Of a stretch of 64,000 nt of DNA, positions 35,601 to 42,904 are shown piece after piece. Below the pieces are notes generated by a model. That model was given only the letters and a program-made list of their open reading frames with translations, made no database searches and was not told where the DNA came from. How positions within the stretch are numbered: the stretch's first letter is position 1; each line of letters begins with the position of its first letter. The position numbers and the translations under genes were made by a program. Source of the DNA: Corallium rubrum (taxonomy: Eukaryota; Cnidaria; Anthozoa; Scleralcyonacea; Coralliidae); the NCBI GenBank assembly GCA_964035015.1, contig OZ035998.1, positions 14,954,458 to 15,018,457 of the forward strand, given 5' to 3'.

Positions 35601-38600
35601 CTCATTAGCTGCTATTGTATTTGGAGTTTGTTTTCCTCCAACATGGTCGCTGTCTTCTTTCTATCTTTGTCTTCTAAATCTCAAGGGATTGATTGCAAAC
35701 CACCAATACATACCACACTGGTGATCCTGGCCGCCGTGATATGTAATAGATACAGCATTCGCAGCTGAGCTGTATCTGATTTACAAGGCGAGCTGCAAGC
35801 TATTAAAAGACAAGTGCATCTAAGTAATCAAGTTCACCAACTATTTGGGGGGTGCGATCTGTTTTAGCCGAGAAAATCGAAGCTAAAGTTTATGTAAATC
35901 TGGACGTTGCTGTATCCGATTTACAACCAATTGATTTCTTTTGTATTTTCGTCATGAATTATTAATGAGTATTTTAATACGTAATACAGTAGTCTGTGGC
36001 TTTCTCTTGTCTATCCGAAATTTTGTCGCAGGTCTGGCCGGTGGTCGAGGAATTTCAAAATTTTGTCGCAGGTTCGGCCGGTGGTCGAGGACCGCTTTCA
36101 TTCAAATTTAAATCATTGCAAGTTGCAAGAAATGCATTGCATCGTATAACATTTGCAGTTTTGAGTATTGCAATTACAGTGCTGCATGAGTCGCAGTCTC
36201 GTAACAAGGCAGGGAAGGTTCTCCCCCCGATCATTTCAAGATTAAGTTTTTAAATATTGGTTCATTTAGCTTAACCCTTTGATTCCCAAGCGCGCGTGTA
36301 GACGCACATTTAGTATTTTACTCTGGCTAACGCCAGACAATTTTACTCGTCAAGTAATAGTCAAGGGGTTAAATTAGAGAATAAGTGTAATTTTCAGAAT
36401 TTTTGTGTAATCTCCAAATACGCATGCAGGAGATAGCATTTAAGCATAGATAATGGAGGGGAACTGGATAGGAAACTTAAAACGATGTTACGAAACCGGA
36501 AACGATGTTTGCATAACTTGCTATGGTAATTATACACTTATAAGCAGCTGATGCACGTTATGCACCTAACGAGTGGTCCCAATAGCCAACTCTTTAAATA
36601 TTCTTTTATGTGCATCTAAATGAGTCTTTCTGGCCTCGTTATGAAGCAGAGATTCTTTTGAATTGCAGACACACAAACGAGGCCAGAAAGGCTTATTAAA
36701 ATGGACACAAAAGTATTATTCAAATTAGTCGCTATTATGAAAGTGGTCTATTGCTGAAATTAAACTTAACGGTAGTGTAATATCACAGTCTCTTATGTTA
36801 GCCATGTGGGACCACCCTTCAGGTGCATTAGCCGCTTATAAGTGTATAATTACCATAGCAAGTTGTGCAAACATCGTTTCCGGTTTCGTAAGTTTCCTAC
36901 CCAGTTCCCCTCCCATTATCTATGATTTAAGGGACTTTTAAACTTAATTATCCCCGGCCTGGGTACCCTAAATATTTGGTCGCAATTTCGGCGCTCGGAC
37001 CTGTCCTCGCAATTTTTTACACTGTGCTACGGTACTGAGTTTGTGAGACAAATTACATGAAAAGGCGCACCTCTAACAAGGCCTTTACCTAGGCATTGAC
37101 ACTTGTCCGTAATGACTGATCATGTTGTATTTTGCTGACTCTTTAGATACCTGACCGTGTTATATTTCTTGAGTGATGTTGAAGATGGAGGTGAAACTGC
37201 CTTCCCTGTTGCAGACAACGAAACATTTGATGAGGACGTCAGTTGTTTTATACTATTATTAGCATGGTGTTTATCACTTATCTGTATATAACGAGACTGC
37301 GTTTTATTCTCATGTAGTGACCGCTGACCTTATTTCATTTGACCGTGGTCTCAGCCGCGCCCACAATCTAGTTATAAGAAGATTTCTCAAATTTTGTCAA
37401 ACAGTAGAATGTTTAGTTAAAAATCGTTCTACATCTATGTTATCCTTGTTTTGACTACTGCACAAGTTAAGGTGCACCTGATTTAAACACTGGCCTTTTC
37501 GTAAATGCTGCCGGGGGATTCTGTGGCATACTTCTTAGCAACTCAGTCTGCGTAGCTGGTGTTCTGTTTGGACGGTGAGGCCAAATGAACATCTGCCATC
37601 GTCATATTCAAAGTTGCTACTTTTTCCTGCAGAAAGAATCCCTTAATTGGTTCAGTCGAAAACGAGTCTTATGTCAGGACTGTTTTGTTACAACGATTCT
37701 TTTGAGAATTTTAATAATAAAGCACGAGTTTGAGTCTGGGTTTAAATAAAGCCGCATCTCTCTATTTATGACCTATACTAAACGTCAACCATATACCAAT
37801 GACGGTTGTACGTAATCTATCATACACGAGGAGGAGTGTTTCATCAGGATATCCAAACACTGAGACGTTTGTTGAAAACCGAGGCGAAGCTGAGGTTTTT
37901 GAACAGGCTTCGAAGTGTTTGGATCGGATATCCTGATGAAACACTCCTCCGAGTGTATGATATAGTATCTCAAACAAATCAGTATTTTAAGAGAAAATCG
38001 GGGTAAAACTTTGCTTAATTTATGTAATTTCTTCCTCCGATATCCAAACCACCGACACGGTACTGATTTTCTTTGTGTTTTCCTCCTGAATTATTAATGA
38101 GTTTGAGATGCTTATATGAATAGCACTTTGGCGGGCGTTTCTTTCGCCACCCCTCCTCACGCTTTCCCAAGAAAACATTGAAAATCTAACGTTTGTTAAA
38201 TGGCAATTTCTGAATTTTCAGACAATGCATGTGCCGCCCCTTGTATCTTATTAATTTACTGTTGTTTTACAGTCAAAATGGAAACCCCTTCCCAATTCTG
38301 CTTCTGTGGTTTGTTATGTATTACTGTATTTCTGTAGCCACTACAGGAACGTGAGAAAAATCTAGCGATAAAAGTCGCTCATTCTTGATTTATTATATTT
38401 GTTGGTATCGATTTGGGAGACTGAACATTCGTTATATTATGATTAAATTCCATGAAAGCTAAATTATACTTTTTATTCACATTTTTCGGCAAAAAATTTT
38501 CATACGCTTCAGTAGCGACTACAGAAATATAGTAGCGAGGTTCAGATCTACCGCTATACTGCTGCCGTAAATGTGGTTAAGCTGATGTAATGTTCGTTTT

Positions 38601-40539
38601 TTCGTCTTGTAGTCGTAGTTGGTTTTAATCCTGGTATCGTAAAACGCTTTCTTTTTGCACTAGGTTTGAGACCTGCGACCATTACTGAACGTAAAAACAA
38701 TATTTGACATGCTTAATTATATTTAAGCCTGGCTTTCATTTGTCGCATATCATCGCCGATCATCGCTGATGCTCACATTTGCGACGATCGGGGATTGTCT
38801 GGGATGATCGCCGATGATCCCAGACAGTCGCCGTCGATAACCGATCAATGCGGGAAAATAATATTTTTTTGTCAAAATGGGCACCCCCTAAACAACAGAT
38901 TATTACTCTATACGAAACTTTCACTCGTCATAGCGTTAGTACTGTGTAAGAAATATAGAAAGAAGAGTTTCTGGGTGCGAAAAATATTTGAGACAAGGGA
39001 AGAACCGAAGAATCATGGCAATTTCATGCATGTTTGAACTGCTTGGTTTTCTTCCAGAGACTGGGTCCTAATTTGTCTTATTTCATCGGATTTCGGTTTT
39101 CATTTGTTTTGCTTGTCTTAATTCATCGGCGACAGTCGGCGATCATCGGGGGAAACAAATTTTTTTGCTTCTTGCGATGATCAGCGATGATCGCCGATAA
39201 TCGGGGATTGTCCCCGATTGTCGGTTTTCATAATCCTATTTCATCGCAATTCATCGCAAAGCTGTATCGCCGATGATCGTCGATGAATTACGATATATGA
39301 AAACCAGGCTTAACGGTAGCGGTAGCGGTAGTGAAAGTGTGATCTGAACCTCGCTACTAATACACAACAAACTACAGAAGTAGAAGTAGAAGTGGGAAGG
39401 TATTTCCATTTTGATTATAACAACACAAAACGACACTCTTAATAAAAGGGCGCAGTCACAAAAATGGGAGGGATTTCGATTACTCCCCACCTAGCTCTGG
39501 CTGCATGAAAACCAAATAACCTGTGTACATAGTCAATCGAGATATATGGTCTGGAAACTCGGCAAACTTCAAAGCGCCTATAATGAGCTGTGATTTTATG
39601 TTGAACCGTACCTTACACCGTGCACATCCTTTGTTTTAGGTTTATTAATATTTAAATAACACGGTTGAGTGATTGAACTGAAACGTTACTATTGGACAAT
39701 TCGTTCATTATACTAAAATACAATGTGTTCAGTGACCGTACACCGTGCACAAAAATGCATAAAGGCGAACAAAAAGATAGACCAAAGACTTTAGCTGAGT
39801 TTCCAGACCATATCTCGATTGACTATGCTGTGTACGAGGTTGCGTTTTCGAGTTTTTTCCCGCTGGTTATGGGCATGCTTTTCAAGACTGTGAATGATAT
39901 TTTTAGGTCTGGCGAATGGACGTCGAAAGAATTTGCAATCTTGGCCACAACTGCCACAAGTCAAATATCCGCGTCAAACCAGAAAAGGGAAAAGCAGTTC
40001 TTTGGTATAGCCATCTGATTGACGACGAAACCGGTTGGTTGGGTGAAGCTGACCCTTACAGCTTCCACGGAGGCTGCGATGTTACACGGGGAATAAAGTG
40101 GATCGCTAATAATTGGGTTTCGGTCAGCGAGAATCGTACGAAAGATATAGAGTTTTGGATACGACAACGCCAGATCTCAAGTAATGAAAAAGATGTACTT
40201 AACACCGCCATGTTTCACCAGGATGATTATGCAAGTGATAATTATTTAGACGATGATTATGCAAAGGATAATAATGCAAGAGACGATTATGAGGAAATTT
40301 TAAATACCCCTGCAGAAGAAGACGAAACTGACGCTGTATTTGCTGCGATAGAAAGTTCCGACGCTGCAAATGACAATGATAATAAAGACATTTTAAAGGC
40401 TGTCGAAGAAGATGCTGATACTGGTAAACAACGAGAAATTGATCTTGTATTTGATGCTATAAAGGCTTTCGATTCTCGTCCTGATGCAAGTGAAGGTTTG
40501 GACTCGAGCTCTCGCGAACATCAGCGAAATGAACTGTAG
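17646..40539 (+). CDS. P4HTM: EF-hand prolyl 4-hydroxylase, P4HTM family, copy A (ten exons)
   Basis: Fe(II)/2-oxoglutarate dioxygenase; the vertebrate relative P4HTM is an ER type II membrane enzyme with EF hands. Exons: 17646–17828, 24016–24097, 26145–26332, 28145–28206, 29742–29776, 32467–32632, 33504–33561, 34624–34745, 37147–37237, 39907–40539; 1620 nt, 539 aa. Residues about 9–30 form a hydrophobic signal anchor. EF-hand loops are at 140–151 ([12 protein letters not shown], canonical) and 179–190 (DRNGDMLVSLKE, Met instead of Gly at loop position 6). Iron ligands are H271, D273 (HMD) and H383; K393 should hold 2-oxoglutarate, in [19 protein letters not shown]. After residue about 400 comes an unusual 140-residue acidic tail with a repeated DxVFxAI motif, ending RNEL, a possible ER-retrieval end (human P4HTM ends RVEL). 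Its tandem paralogue follows on the same strand. Confidence 0.88.
17886..17938. repeat. 26-bp direct tandem duplication
   Basis: 'aatgtagaatcacgagaaat' plus 'tagatg' occurs twice back to back in intron 1 of copy A. Confidence 0.9.
18504..18561. repeat. Short inverted repeat hairpin
   Basis: 'acgtttcgagcaaaggccct' pairs with 'agggccttcgctcgaaacgt'. The arms are about 20 bp with one or two mismatches. Confidence 0.75.
19169..19970. mobile_element. MITE family 1, interrupted copy
   Basis: Its left end AGTGCCTATGAAACGAAAAT follows TTAA (19165–19168). The right arm runs to about 19970 ('cttaattttcgtttct'). It is split by the element at 19280–19678, so MITE-1 inserted first. Confidence 0.7.
19280..19678. 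mobile_element. TACCGTATTT-type TIR element nested in MITE-1
   Basis: Perfect inverted ends TACCGTATTTACTCGTTTAA and GCGCC-rich continuation (27 bp). The interior has further 'aagcgccgc' words in both orientations. It is related to the element at 3619–4542. Confidence 0.75.
20142..20380. mobile_element. Short TIR element
   Basis: 'acagaataaagactatac' then 'ggaagggccac' near the left end is inverted at the right end (gtggcccttctgtatagtc, tttattctgtg), next to CAGCG at both ends. No coding capacity. Confidence 0.6.
20740..20996. mobile_element. Short TIR element with CCATAGGC ends
   Basis: The ends CCATAGGC and GCCTATGG are followed by inverted TTAGGGGGCAGGGAGGG / CCCTCCCCCCTAA segments. TTAA follows the right end. 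Confidence 0.5.
21080..21139. repeat. (AT)n microsatellite
   Basis: About 30 AT units. Confidence 0.9.
21448..21767. repeat. (GTTC)n microsatellite, about 57 plus 16 units
   Basis: A pure tetranucleotide array at 21448–21676, interrupted by about 27 bp of unique sequence and resumed to 21767. It reads as SFVR repeats in open frames, which is an artefact of the repeat. It lies in intron 1 of copy A. Confidence 0.95.
21858..22024. mobile_element. Palindromic MITE (ATAGACCTTATTCAAAAATGG)
   Basis: Near-perfect inverted arms from 'atagaccttattcaaaaatg' to 'catttttgaataaggtctat', about 75 bp each. The interior recalls the elements at 36593 and 46781 (ATTCTTTTATGTGCAT). Confidence 0.75.
22192..22584 (-). 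pseudogene. Frameshifted P-loop ATPase-like fragment, probably virus- or transposon-derived
   Basis: A minus-strand open frame contains a Walker-B-like LIVLDDLM preceded by FLDVSKRN, and about 50 residues later [15 protein letters not shown]. From memory this pair resembles packaging-type ATPases carried by large DNA-virus-like or Maverick-like elements in invertebrate genomes, but I cannot name the clade. The stretch between the motifs matches the family only in another frame, so at least one frameshift is present. No Walker A is seen upstream, where a LINE fragment begins. It is a decayed remnant, not a working gene. Confidence 0.4.
22650..23862 (+). pseudogene. 5'-truncated LINE, 3' half of reverse transcriptase, (ATT)n tail
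   Basis: RT palm signature KYVDDISL (YVDD), preceded by [19 protein letters not shown] and followed by [19 protein letters not shown] and [15 protein letters not shown]. All are usual for Jockey/CR1-type non-LTR elements. One frameshift near 23280 splits the C-terminal part into the frame that continues [20 protein letters not shown]. The 3' end is a clean ATT-triplet run (about 23833–23862). The 5' part, including endonuclease, is absent. Confidence 0.85.
24016..24097 (+). CDS. P4HTM: P4HTM-like A exon 2
   Basis: 82 nt, the same length as in copy B; residues 62–88, ending [11 protein letters not shown]. The acceptor is tttatag and the donor G|gtataa; it leaves phase 1. Confidence 0.85.
24191..24422. 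mobile_element. Palindromic element
   Basis: 'ggctcacgcgattgattagg' near 24230 is inverted near 24360 ('cctaatcaatcgcgtgagcc'). The outer ends 'gtttacatga' and 'tcatgtaaac' also pair. A partial relative lies near 48905–49035. Confidence 0.7.
24443..25407 (-). pseudogene. LINE 3' end, RT C-terminal fragment, frameshifted
   Basis: Minus strand: [30 protein letters not shown] and [11 protein letters not shown], the region after the RT palm in Jockey/RTE-type elements. A frameshift near 24850 is followed by [21 protein letters not shown] short 3' UTR ends in 'ttctatctatcg' at about 24443. It is a different family from the element at 22650. Confidence 0.8.
26145..26332 (+). CDS. P4HTM: P4HTM-like A exon 3 (first EF hand)
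   Basis: It encodes [20 protein letters not shown], which matches the family's 'IPGFLTxEEC' segment, and ends in the EF loop [12 protein letters not shown]. The donor is gtgagt, phase 0. Confidence 0.9.
26410..26525 (+). repeat. 5S-rRNA-derived SINE-like fragment
   Basis: GGTTAGTACTTGGATGGGTGAC at about 26500–26521 matches the internal promoter C-box region of 5S rRNA, and GAAGTTAAGCCCTGACGAAT upstream matches the box A and intermediate region. The 5' third is poorly conserved and the 5S 3' end is absent, so it is a 5S-derived SINE or pseudogene, not a functional 5S gene. Confidence 0.6.
26645..26691. repeat. (AT)n microsatellite
   Basis: Alternating AT run with one or two breaks. Confidence 0.85.
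26978..27081. repeat. Hairpin element (ACAATTAGACAACTCG)
   Basis: Arms of about 45 bp: 'acaattagacaactcgtcct' pairs with 'actcgttgtctaattgtt', and inner 'gaatagtcaac' pairs with 'gttgactattc'. A diverged relative lies near 53300–53385. Confidence 0.7.
27255..28015. repeat. Pentanucleotide array TTCAG/TGCAG/TTTAG, block-structured
   Basis: Blocks run TTCAG, TGCAG, a linker 'ctcagctcaatttagtacag', TTTAG, then TTCAG again, an insertion of G/C-rich sequence (27741–27810), TGCAG, the same linker, and TTTAG. The repeated linker shows that the array duplicated as a higher-order unit. Its long open frames are repeat artefacts. Confidence 0.95.
28145..28206 (+). CDS. P4HTM: P4HTM-like A exon 4
   Basis: 62 nt, as in copy [21 protein letters not shown]. 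The acceptor is ttcttttag and the donor TT|gtaagt; it leaves phase 2. Confidence 0.85.
28293..28368 (-). repeat. tRNA-like SINE fragment
   Basis: The minus strand reads 'gtggctcaatggtactgagc' (A-box-like) and then 'gattgcgggcatgagtcc' (B-box-like). It is in intron 4 of copy A. No full cloverleaf. Confidence 0.45.
28620..28752. repeat. Hairpin element
   Basis: 'cccgatatggaaaatattta' pairs with 'taaatattttgccatatcgg' around a loop of about 60 bp with further partial pairing. Confidence 0.7.
28883..29648. mobile_element. Long-arm TIR element, GTGTCCC termini
   Basis: Arms of roughly 190 bp (about 28920–29110 and 29450–29640) are highly similar in inverted orientation, for example 'aaagaggcaacatcaaaatt' against 'aattttgatgttgcctcttt'. 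The ends are GTGTCCC and GGGACAC. It almost fills intron 4 of copy A up to exon 5. No transposase seen. Confidence 0.75.
29742..29776 (+). CDS. P4HTM: P4HTM-like A exon 5
   Basis: 35-nt microexon, the same length as in copy [12 protein letters not shown] opens the second EF loop. The acceptor is an AAAG site (tttataaag) and the donor is gtaagt. Confidence 0.8.
30379..30556. mobile_element. Palindromic MITE
   Basis: Arms 'tgtgcatatgtactattata' and 'cctttataagagtacatatg' pair, with inner 'tgtcatttgaacacgagaga' against 'tttcgtgttcaaatgacgtc'. About 75-bp arms. Confidence 0.75.
31500..31640. repeat. Hairpin element
   Basis: 'gttcaaatacgagac' pairs with 'gtcgagtatttgaac', and 'actttaccgggatttcaaag' pairs with 'ctttgaaatcccggtaaagt'. 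Confidence 0.75.
31921..32384. mobile_element. MITE family 2, copy 1
   Basis: It starts AGTGCTTGTAAACCCAAATA and ends in the inverted TTTATACGCACT, followed by TTAA. The arms pair over more than 100 bp ('gaggtttgtatttccaaaat' against 'attttggaaatacaaacctc'). Copy 2 is at 55237–55649. The terminal AGTGC is shared with MITE-1. Confidence 0.75.
32467..32632 (+). CDS. P4HTM: P4HTM-like A exon 6 (second EF hand, linker)
   Basis: It completes the EF loop with MLVSLKE, then [13 protein letters not shown] and NQTWLETHA. The donor is AG|gtgagt, phase 2. The family word 'HHTWL' corresponds to NQTWL here. Confidence 0.85.
32690..33020. repeat. Dispersed TTGCAAC-rich repeat, copy 1
   Basis: Rich in 'ttgcaac', 'gttgcag' and 'gtgtaacac' words. 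'aagcattgcacagtgtaaca' and 'tttgcgcgatcagccaataa' recur in the copy at 56400–56720. Part lies in intron 6 of copy A. Shorter pieces are near 58077–58165. Confidence 0.6.
33020..33503. other. P4HTM-like A intron 6, 3' part
   Basis: No gene or clear repeat is identified between the TTGCAAC-rich repeat and exon 7. Confidence 0.4.
33504..33561 (+). CDS. P4HTM: P4HTM-like A exon 7
   Basis: 58 nt as in copy [20 protein letters not shown]. The acceptor is tatctag and the donor CAG|gtatgc. Confidence 0.85.
33690..33790. repeat. CTGGCGTTAGCCAG module, three tandem units
   Basis: Three units of 'tctggcgttagccagagtaa', each separated by 'aatcg'-type spacers, preceded by 'cttgacgagtaaaatcg'. Same module as the nine-unit array at 10884–11110. 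Confidence 0.85.
33889..34145. repeat. Pentanucleotide array with stepwise unit change
   Basis: The five-base unit runs TGCAG, then TGCGG, CGTCG, TGTCG, TGTAG, TGTGG and TGTAG. Successive blocks mostly differ by one base and the period stays near five. It lies in intron 7 of copy A. Confidence 0.95.
34445..34555. repeat. (TGCAG)n array
   Basis: A second, nearly pure TGCAG array in the same intron, about 300 bp after the first and less than 80 bp before exon 8. Confidence 0.95.
34624..34745 (+). CDS. P4HTM: P4HTM-like A exon 8 (HxD)
   Basis: [18 protein letters not shown] carries the iron-binding HMD (H271, D273). It ends CRICR across the phase-2 donor AG|gttagc. Confidence 0.9.
34824..34992. 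repeat. Dispersed repeat 'GTTTTCACTCACGTGAT', copy 1
   Basis: 'gttttcactcacgtgattgg' then 'gaaacaatacgaa' and 'accaatatggccgccatttc', ending 'gatgaaaac'. Other copies: 35279–35427 and 53482–53650. Confidence 0.65.
35279..35427. repeat. Dispersed repeat 'GTTTTCACTCACGTGAT', copy 2
   Basis: Same order of words as copy 1, about 300 bp away: 'cactcacgtgatcggtgg', 'gaaacaatacgaa', 'gcgccatttcgtt', 'gatgaaaac'. Confidence 0.6.
35463..35523 (-). repeat. tRNA-like SINE fragment
   Basis: Minus strand: 'ggtggcacagttgatcagat' (A-box-like) then 'gacctgggttcgattcag' (B box GGTTCGATTC). It looks SINE-derived. Confidence 0.5.
36013..36090. repeat. Tandem duplication, unit about 40 bp
   Basis: 'aaattttgtcgcaggt' + 'ggccggtggtcgagg' occurs twice in a row with small differences. 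Confidence 0.85.
36444..36925. mobile_element. TIR element hosting a nested MITE
   Basis: Arms 'catagataatggaggggaac' and 'gttcccctcccattatctat' pair, continuing with 'ccggaaacgatgtttgca' against 'tgcaaacatcgtttccgg' and 'gctatggtaattatacactt' against its inverse. The centre is occupied by the element at 36593–36724. Confidence 0.75.
36593..36724. mobile_element. Nested palindromic MITE (ATATTCTTTTATGTGCAT)
   Basis: 'tttctggcctcgtt' pairs with 'aacgaggccagaaa', with outer 'aaatattcttttatgtgcat' against a diverged inverse. Family member at 46781–46970. Confidence 0.7.
37147..37237 (+). CDS. P4HTM: P4HTM-like A exon 9
   Basis: 91 nt as in copy [21 protein letters not shown], the typical P4H core. 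The donor is gtcagt, phase 0. Confidence 0.9.
37819..37961. mobile_element. Palindromic element
   Basis: Long near-perfect arms: 'gaggagtgtttcatcaggat' pairs with 'atcctgatgaaacactcctc', with inner 'tccaaacac' against 'gtgtttgga'. About 65-bp arms. Confidence 0.8.
38727..39309. mobile_element. TIR element with TTAA target duplication (GCCTGG ends)
   Basis: TTAA|GCCTGGCTTTCAT … TGAAAACCAGGC|TTAA. The interior has many 'gatcatcgccgat'-type words in both orientations. No coding capacity. Confidence 0.7.
39536..39819. mobile_element. TGGTTTGGAA-type MITE, variant
   Basis: 'atcgagatatatggtctgga' at the left pairs with 'tccagaccatatctcgat' at the right; 'gagtttcc' and 'ggaaactc' continue the arms. 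It ends 88 bp before exon 10 of copy A. Confidence 0.65.
39907..40539 (+). CDS. P4HTM: P4HTM-like A exon 10 (catalytic His/Lys, acidic tail)
   Basis: 210 residues. [19 protein letters not shown] holds H383 and K393, followed by the acidic tail ([34 protein letters not shown]) and a terminal RNEL. The stop is TAG at 40537–40539. Confidence 0.92.
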   Translation, partial: VWRMDVERICNLGHNCHKSNIRVKPEKGKAVLWYSHLIDDETGWLGEADPYSFHGGCDVTRGIKWIANNWVSVSENRTKDIEFWIRQRQISSNEKDVLNTAMFHQDDYASDNYLDDDYAKDNNARDDYEEILNTPAEEDETDAVFAAIESSDAANDNDNKDILKAVEEDADTGKQREIDLVFDAIKAFDSRPDASEGLDSSSREHQRNEL

Positions 40540-40547
40540 AAAAAAAG

Positions 40548-40880
40548 TACATATATGAAACGAAAGTTAAGTTCGTCTTATTTGAAAGAACACTTAGAAT
40601 GATAAAGTAAGATCTTTTGCAGGTTTTTGGTTTTGTTGCTTCGTTCTAGAGATAGTTCAGTTTGTTTGATATGAATGAATGTCACATGTTCTGACGTACA
40701 CGTGCATGCATAACTGATGAGTTATCGGAGAAGGTTATGTTTTTGTTATTATCAAACGGAACCGCTTGAAATTCTACGTGTTCGGTGTTGTAGGAGGAAC
40801 ACACGCTTGCTTCCTTTAAATTAAGTTTGCTTTGATAATAGCAAAGATAGATACTTATAAACCTTCTCTGATAATCCCCG
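40548..40880. mobile_element. MITE family 1, 3'-truncated copy
   Basis: It starts nine bases after the copy A stop codon: 'atatatgaaacgaaagttaa', 'cttatttgaaagaacactta' and 'ttattatcaaacggaa' match complete copies. The right arm stops at about 40880, where a GC-rich repeat begins. Confidence 0.65.
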
Positions 40881-40885
40881 AGCCT

Positions 40886-40962
40886 GGGCGGAGGGCCGAA
40901 GGCCCGGAGCCCGGTGAAGGTGCTAATCTCGACGTGCATGGAGTCCACTTTACACGCGAGAT
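40886..40962. repeat. GC-rich dispersed repeat, copy 1
   Basis: 'gggcggagggccgaaggccc' then 'aaggtgctaatctcgacg' and 'ggagtccactttacacgcg'. An inverted, nearly identical copy is at 46313–46395. It stands out from the AT-rich background. Confidence 0.75.
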
Positions 40963-41203
40963 GAAAAGCTGAAAGTAATTCTGAAACCTGTTTGTATACA
41001 GTGGGTGCCAAAAGTATGAGTCCAGTCCCAATTTTTGCCAAAAATTCGAGAAAAGTGTATCTTCTGAAAAATAAACTTGCATTAGCTACTTGAACATACG
41101 CATTGAGATCTGCAATGTCTCCCACATTTTGTCCTTGAAATATTTTGCCATATATAATTTCAAAATAACTTTATCTGATTCTCTACACGCTTGTGCGTCA
41201 AGG

Positions 41204-41420
41204 ATGGCTAAAGATCTAAGTGAAGGAGTTAGAGGACAAATTATTGCTCTAAGTAACGAAGGTTTCTCACAGCGACAAATTGCTGCAAAGATAGGAGTGT
41301 CGAAAGGTGCTGTGCAGCGAACCGTGGAAAGGTTCAGAAAAACTCAATCCTATTCCAACCTACCGAAGTCTGGGAGACCAAGGTGTACTACACCACAAGA
41401 GGATCAGTTCATAAAAGAAC
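41204..41420 (+). pseudogene. Tc1-type transposase N-terminal fragment, plus copy
   Basis: From MAKDLSEGVRGQIIALS through the helix-turn-helix QRQIAAKIGVSKGAVQRTV to SGRPRCTTPQEDQFIK. This is the paired-like DNA-binding part of Tc1 transposases. The family frame is lost after FIK; catalytic domain absent. Confidence 0.85.
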
Positions 41421-41429
41421 TTCTTTGCG

Positions 41430-41758
41430 TTATTTCAGACCACTTGCAGACAATCTCCTTCTTACTGTTGTTTTGCTGTTTGTTTTTTCTTGGGTGGCGT
41501 TAATTGTCGATTGAATATTACCAGCAGTTCCTGTTCTATTACGCAAAGAAGTTACTTTTATGAACTGATCCTCTTGTGGTGTAGTACACCTTGGTCTCCC
41601 AGACTTCGGTAGGTTGGAATAGGAGAGTTTTTCTGACCTTTCCACGGTTCGCTGCACAGCACCTTTCGACACTCCTATATCTTTGCAGCAATTTGTCGCT
41701 GTGAGAAACCTTCGTTACTTAGAGCAATAATTTGTCCTCTAACTCCTTCACTTAGATC
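41430..41758 (-). pseudogene. Tc1-type transposase N-terminal fragment, minus copy
   Basis: Inverted copy of the same HTH region (SKGAVQRTVER, SGRPRCTTPQEDQFIK), continuing into the second DNA-binding subdomain (NRTGTAGNIQSTINATQ, TVRRRLSASGLK) that the plus copy lacks. Upstream HTH codons are frameshifted near 41675–41690. Confidence 0.8.
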
Positions 41759-41917
41759 TTTAGTAAACTTATTTTAAAATTATATATGGCAAAATATTTC
41801 AAGGACAAAATGTGGGAGACAATTGCAGATCTCAATGCGCATGTTCAAGTAGCTAATGCAAGTTTATTTTTCAGAAGATACACTTTTCTTGGACTCATAC
41901 TTTACTTTTGGCACCCA

Positions 41918-41918
<1 letters not shown>

Positions 41919-41999
<81 letters not shown>
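41919..41999. repeat. (AT)n microsatellite
   Basis: About 40 AT units directly next to the TA end of the Tc1-like element, a plausible target site. Confidence 0.9.
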
Positions 42000-42001
<2 letters not shown>

Positions 42002-42904
42002 ATCAAATCCACAACTTGCGCAGTTCGAATAGCAGGGTACTGGTAACCAACCTGTTAAATTATTCAAATTATTTCAATTTACGTAAGCAAATTATAATTT
42101 ATAAGTTCGCTTGGATTACGAAATAGTTTTTCAACAATCGTGACGAAAGAAATCTTTGCCAGAAAAAATAGTTTCAGCTAAAATGTACATTAATATTACT
42201 ATATGGATAAAGACCAAAGAAAGAAGGCTAAAGAGTACGACTTAAAACCACTGAAAAAAGCCTAAAAATTAATACGATAAAGGCTGAAACGATGCCGACC
42301 GAAATGTAAGTACTTTGCTGGCATGTTCTTTCGGTGTGTCAATACATGCATAACTACAGATGGACCTTGCTAACTAATGAGTTTCTGATACAACAAAAAA
42401 AACCCAGAAATTAGGGGAGGGGGGAGTGGGGTTAAAAAATGCAAATAAGCGGGCAAAGGCAAATAAAGCGGGCGAGGGGTTGTTGCCTTCATATTCAACA
42501 GGAATACAATACAGAACTACTGAACCGCGTATTCTTTGAAAAGACTTTTTTACCCAAAACAAAGGCTAGGAATAATCACATATCTAAACTGTTAGCTTAT
42601 AAGCTTAAATTTCATCTTTATTCCTTTACTTTATTTTATATTGTAATGTAATGAAATGATCCCCCTTAAAATACAAGTTTCAGTTTACTTTAAAAGTATG
42701 TCTCATTGTAGTAAAACAACGATGACAGGTTTCAACGTTCTAGAAGTTCCCGTCGTCTCAAGAACGTGAAAATGCTCTCAATGACGTCTTGTGTAGAACG
42801 ACGACGGCGTTCACTTTGCTCTTGGAATTTTAAATTGCTCATTATCATTGTTTTGAATGAAAAATGCTATAGTATTGAATTACAACGCCGTCCGTGGCTG
42901 TTAA

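Larger units (their letters stand above)
34746..37146. other. P4HTM-like A intron 8
   Basis: Two copies of the CACGTGAT repeat, a tRNA-like piece, a 40-bp duplication, nested TIR elements (36444–36925) and a single CTGGCGTTAGCCAG-type module near 36310–36360. No exon seen. Confidence 0.6.
37238..39906. other. P4HTM-like A intron 9
   Basis: Contains a hairpin (37819–37961), a TTAA-flanked TIR element (38727–39309) and a TGGTTTGGAA MITE (39536–39819). No exon recognised. Confidence 0.6.
40999..41919. mobile_element. Fold-back Tc1/mariner derivative with opposed transposase N-termini
   Basis: The ends CAGTGGGTGCCAAAAGTA and the inverted GGCACCCACT lie next to TA. The arms of about 400 bp are near-identical inverted copies. 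Each arm encodes the start of a Tc1-type transposase; the central 100 bp belongs only to the minus-strand reading. It has no DDE/D catalytic domain, so it cannot mobilise itself. Confidence 0.85.

Noticed and set aside
39692..40018. Separate gene overlapping P4HTM-like A exon 10
   Set aside because: The frame is a shadow that crosses the MITE end at 39819 and the splice acceptor at 39905–39906.
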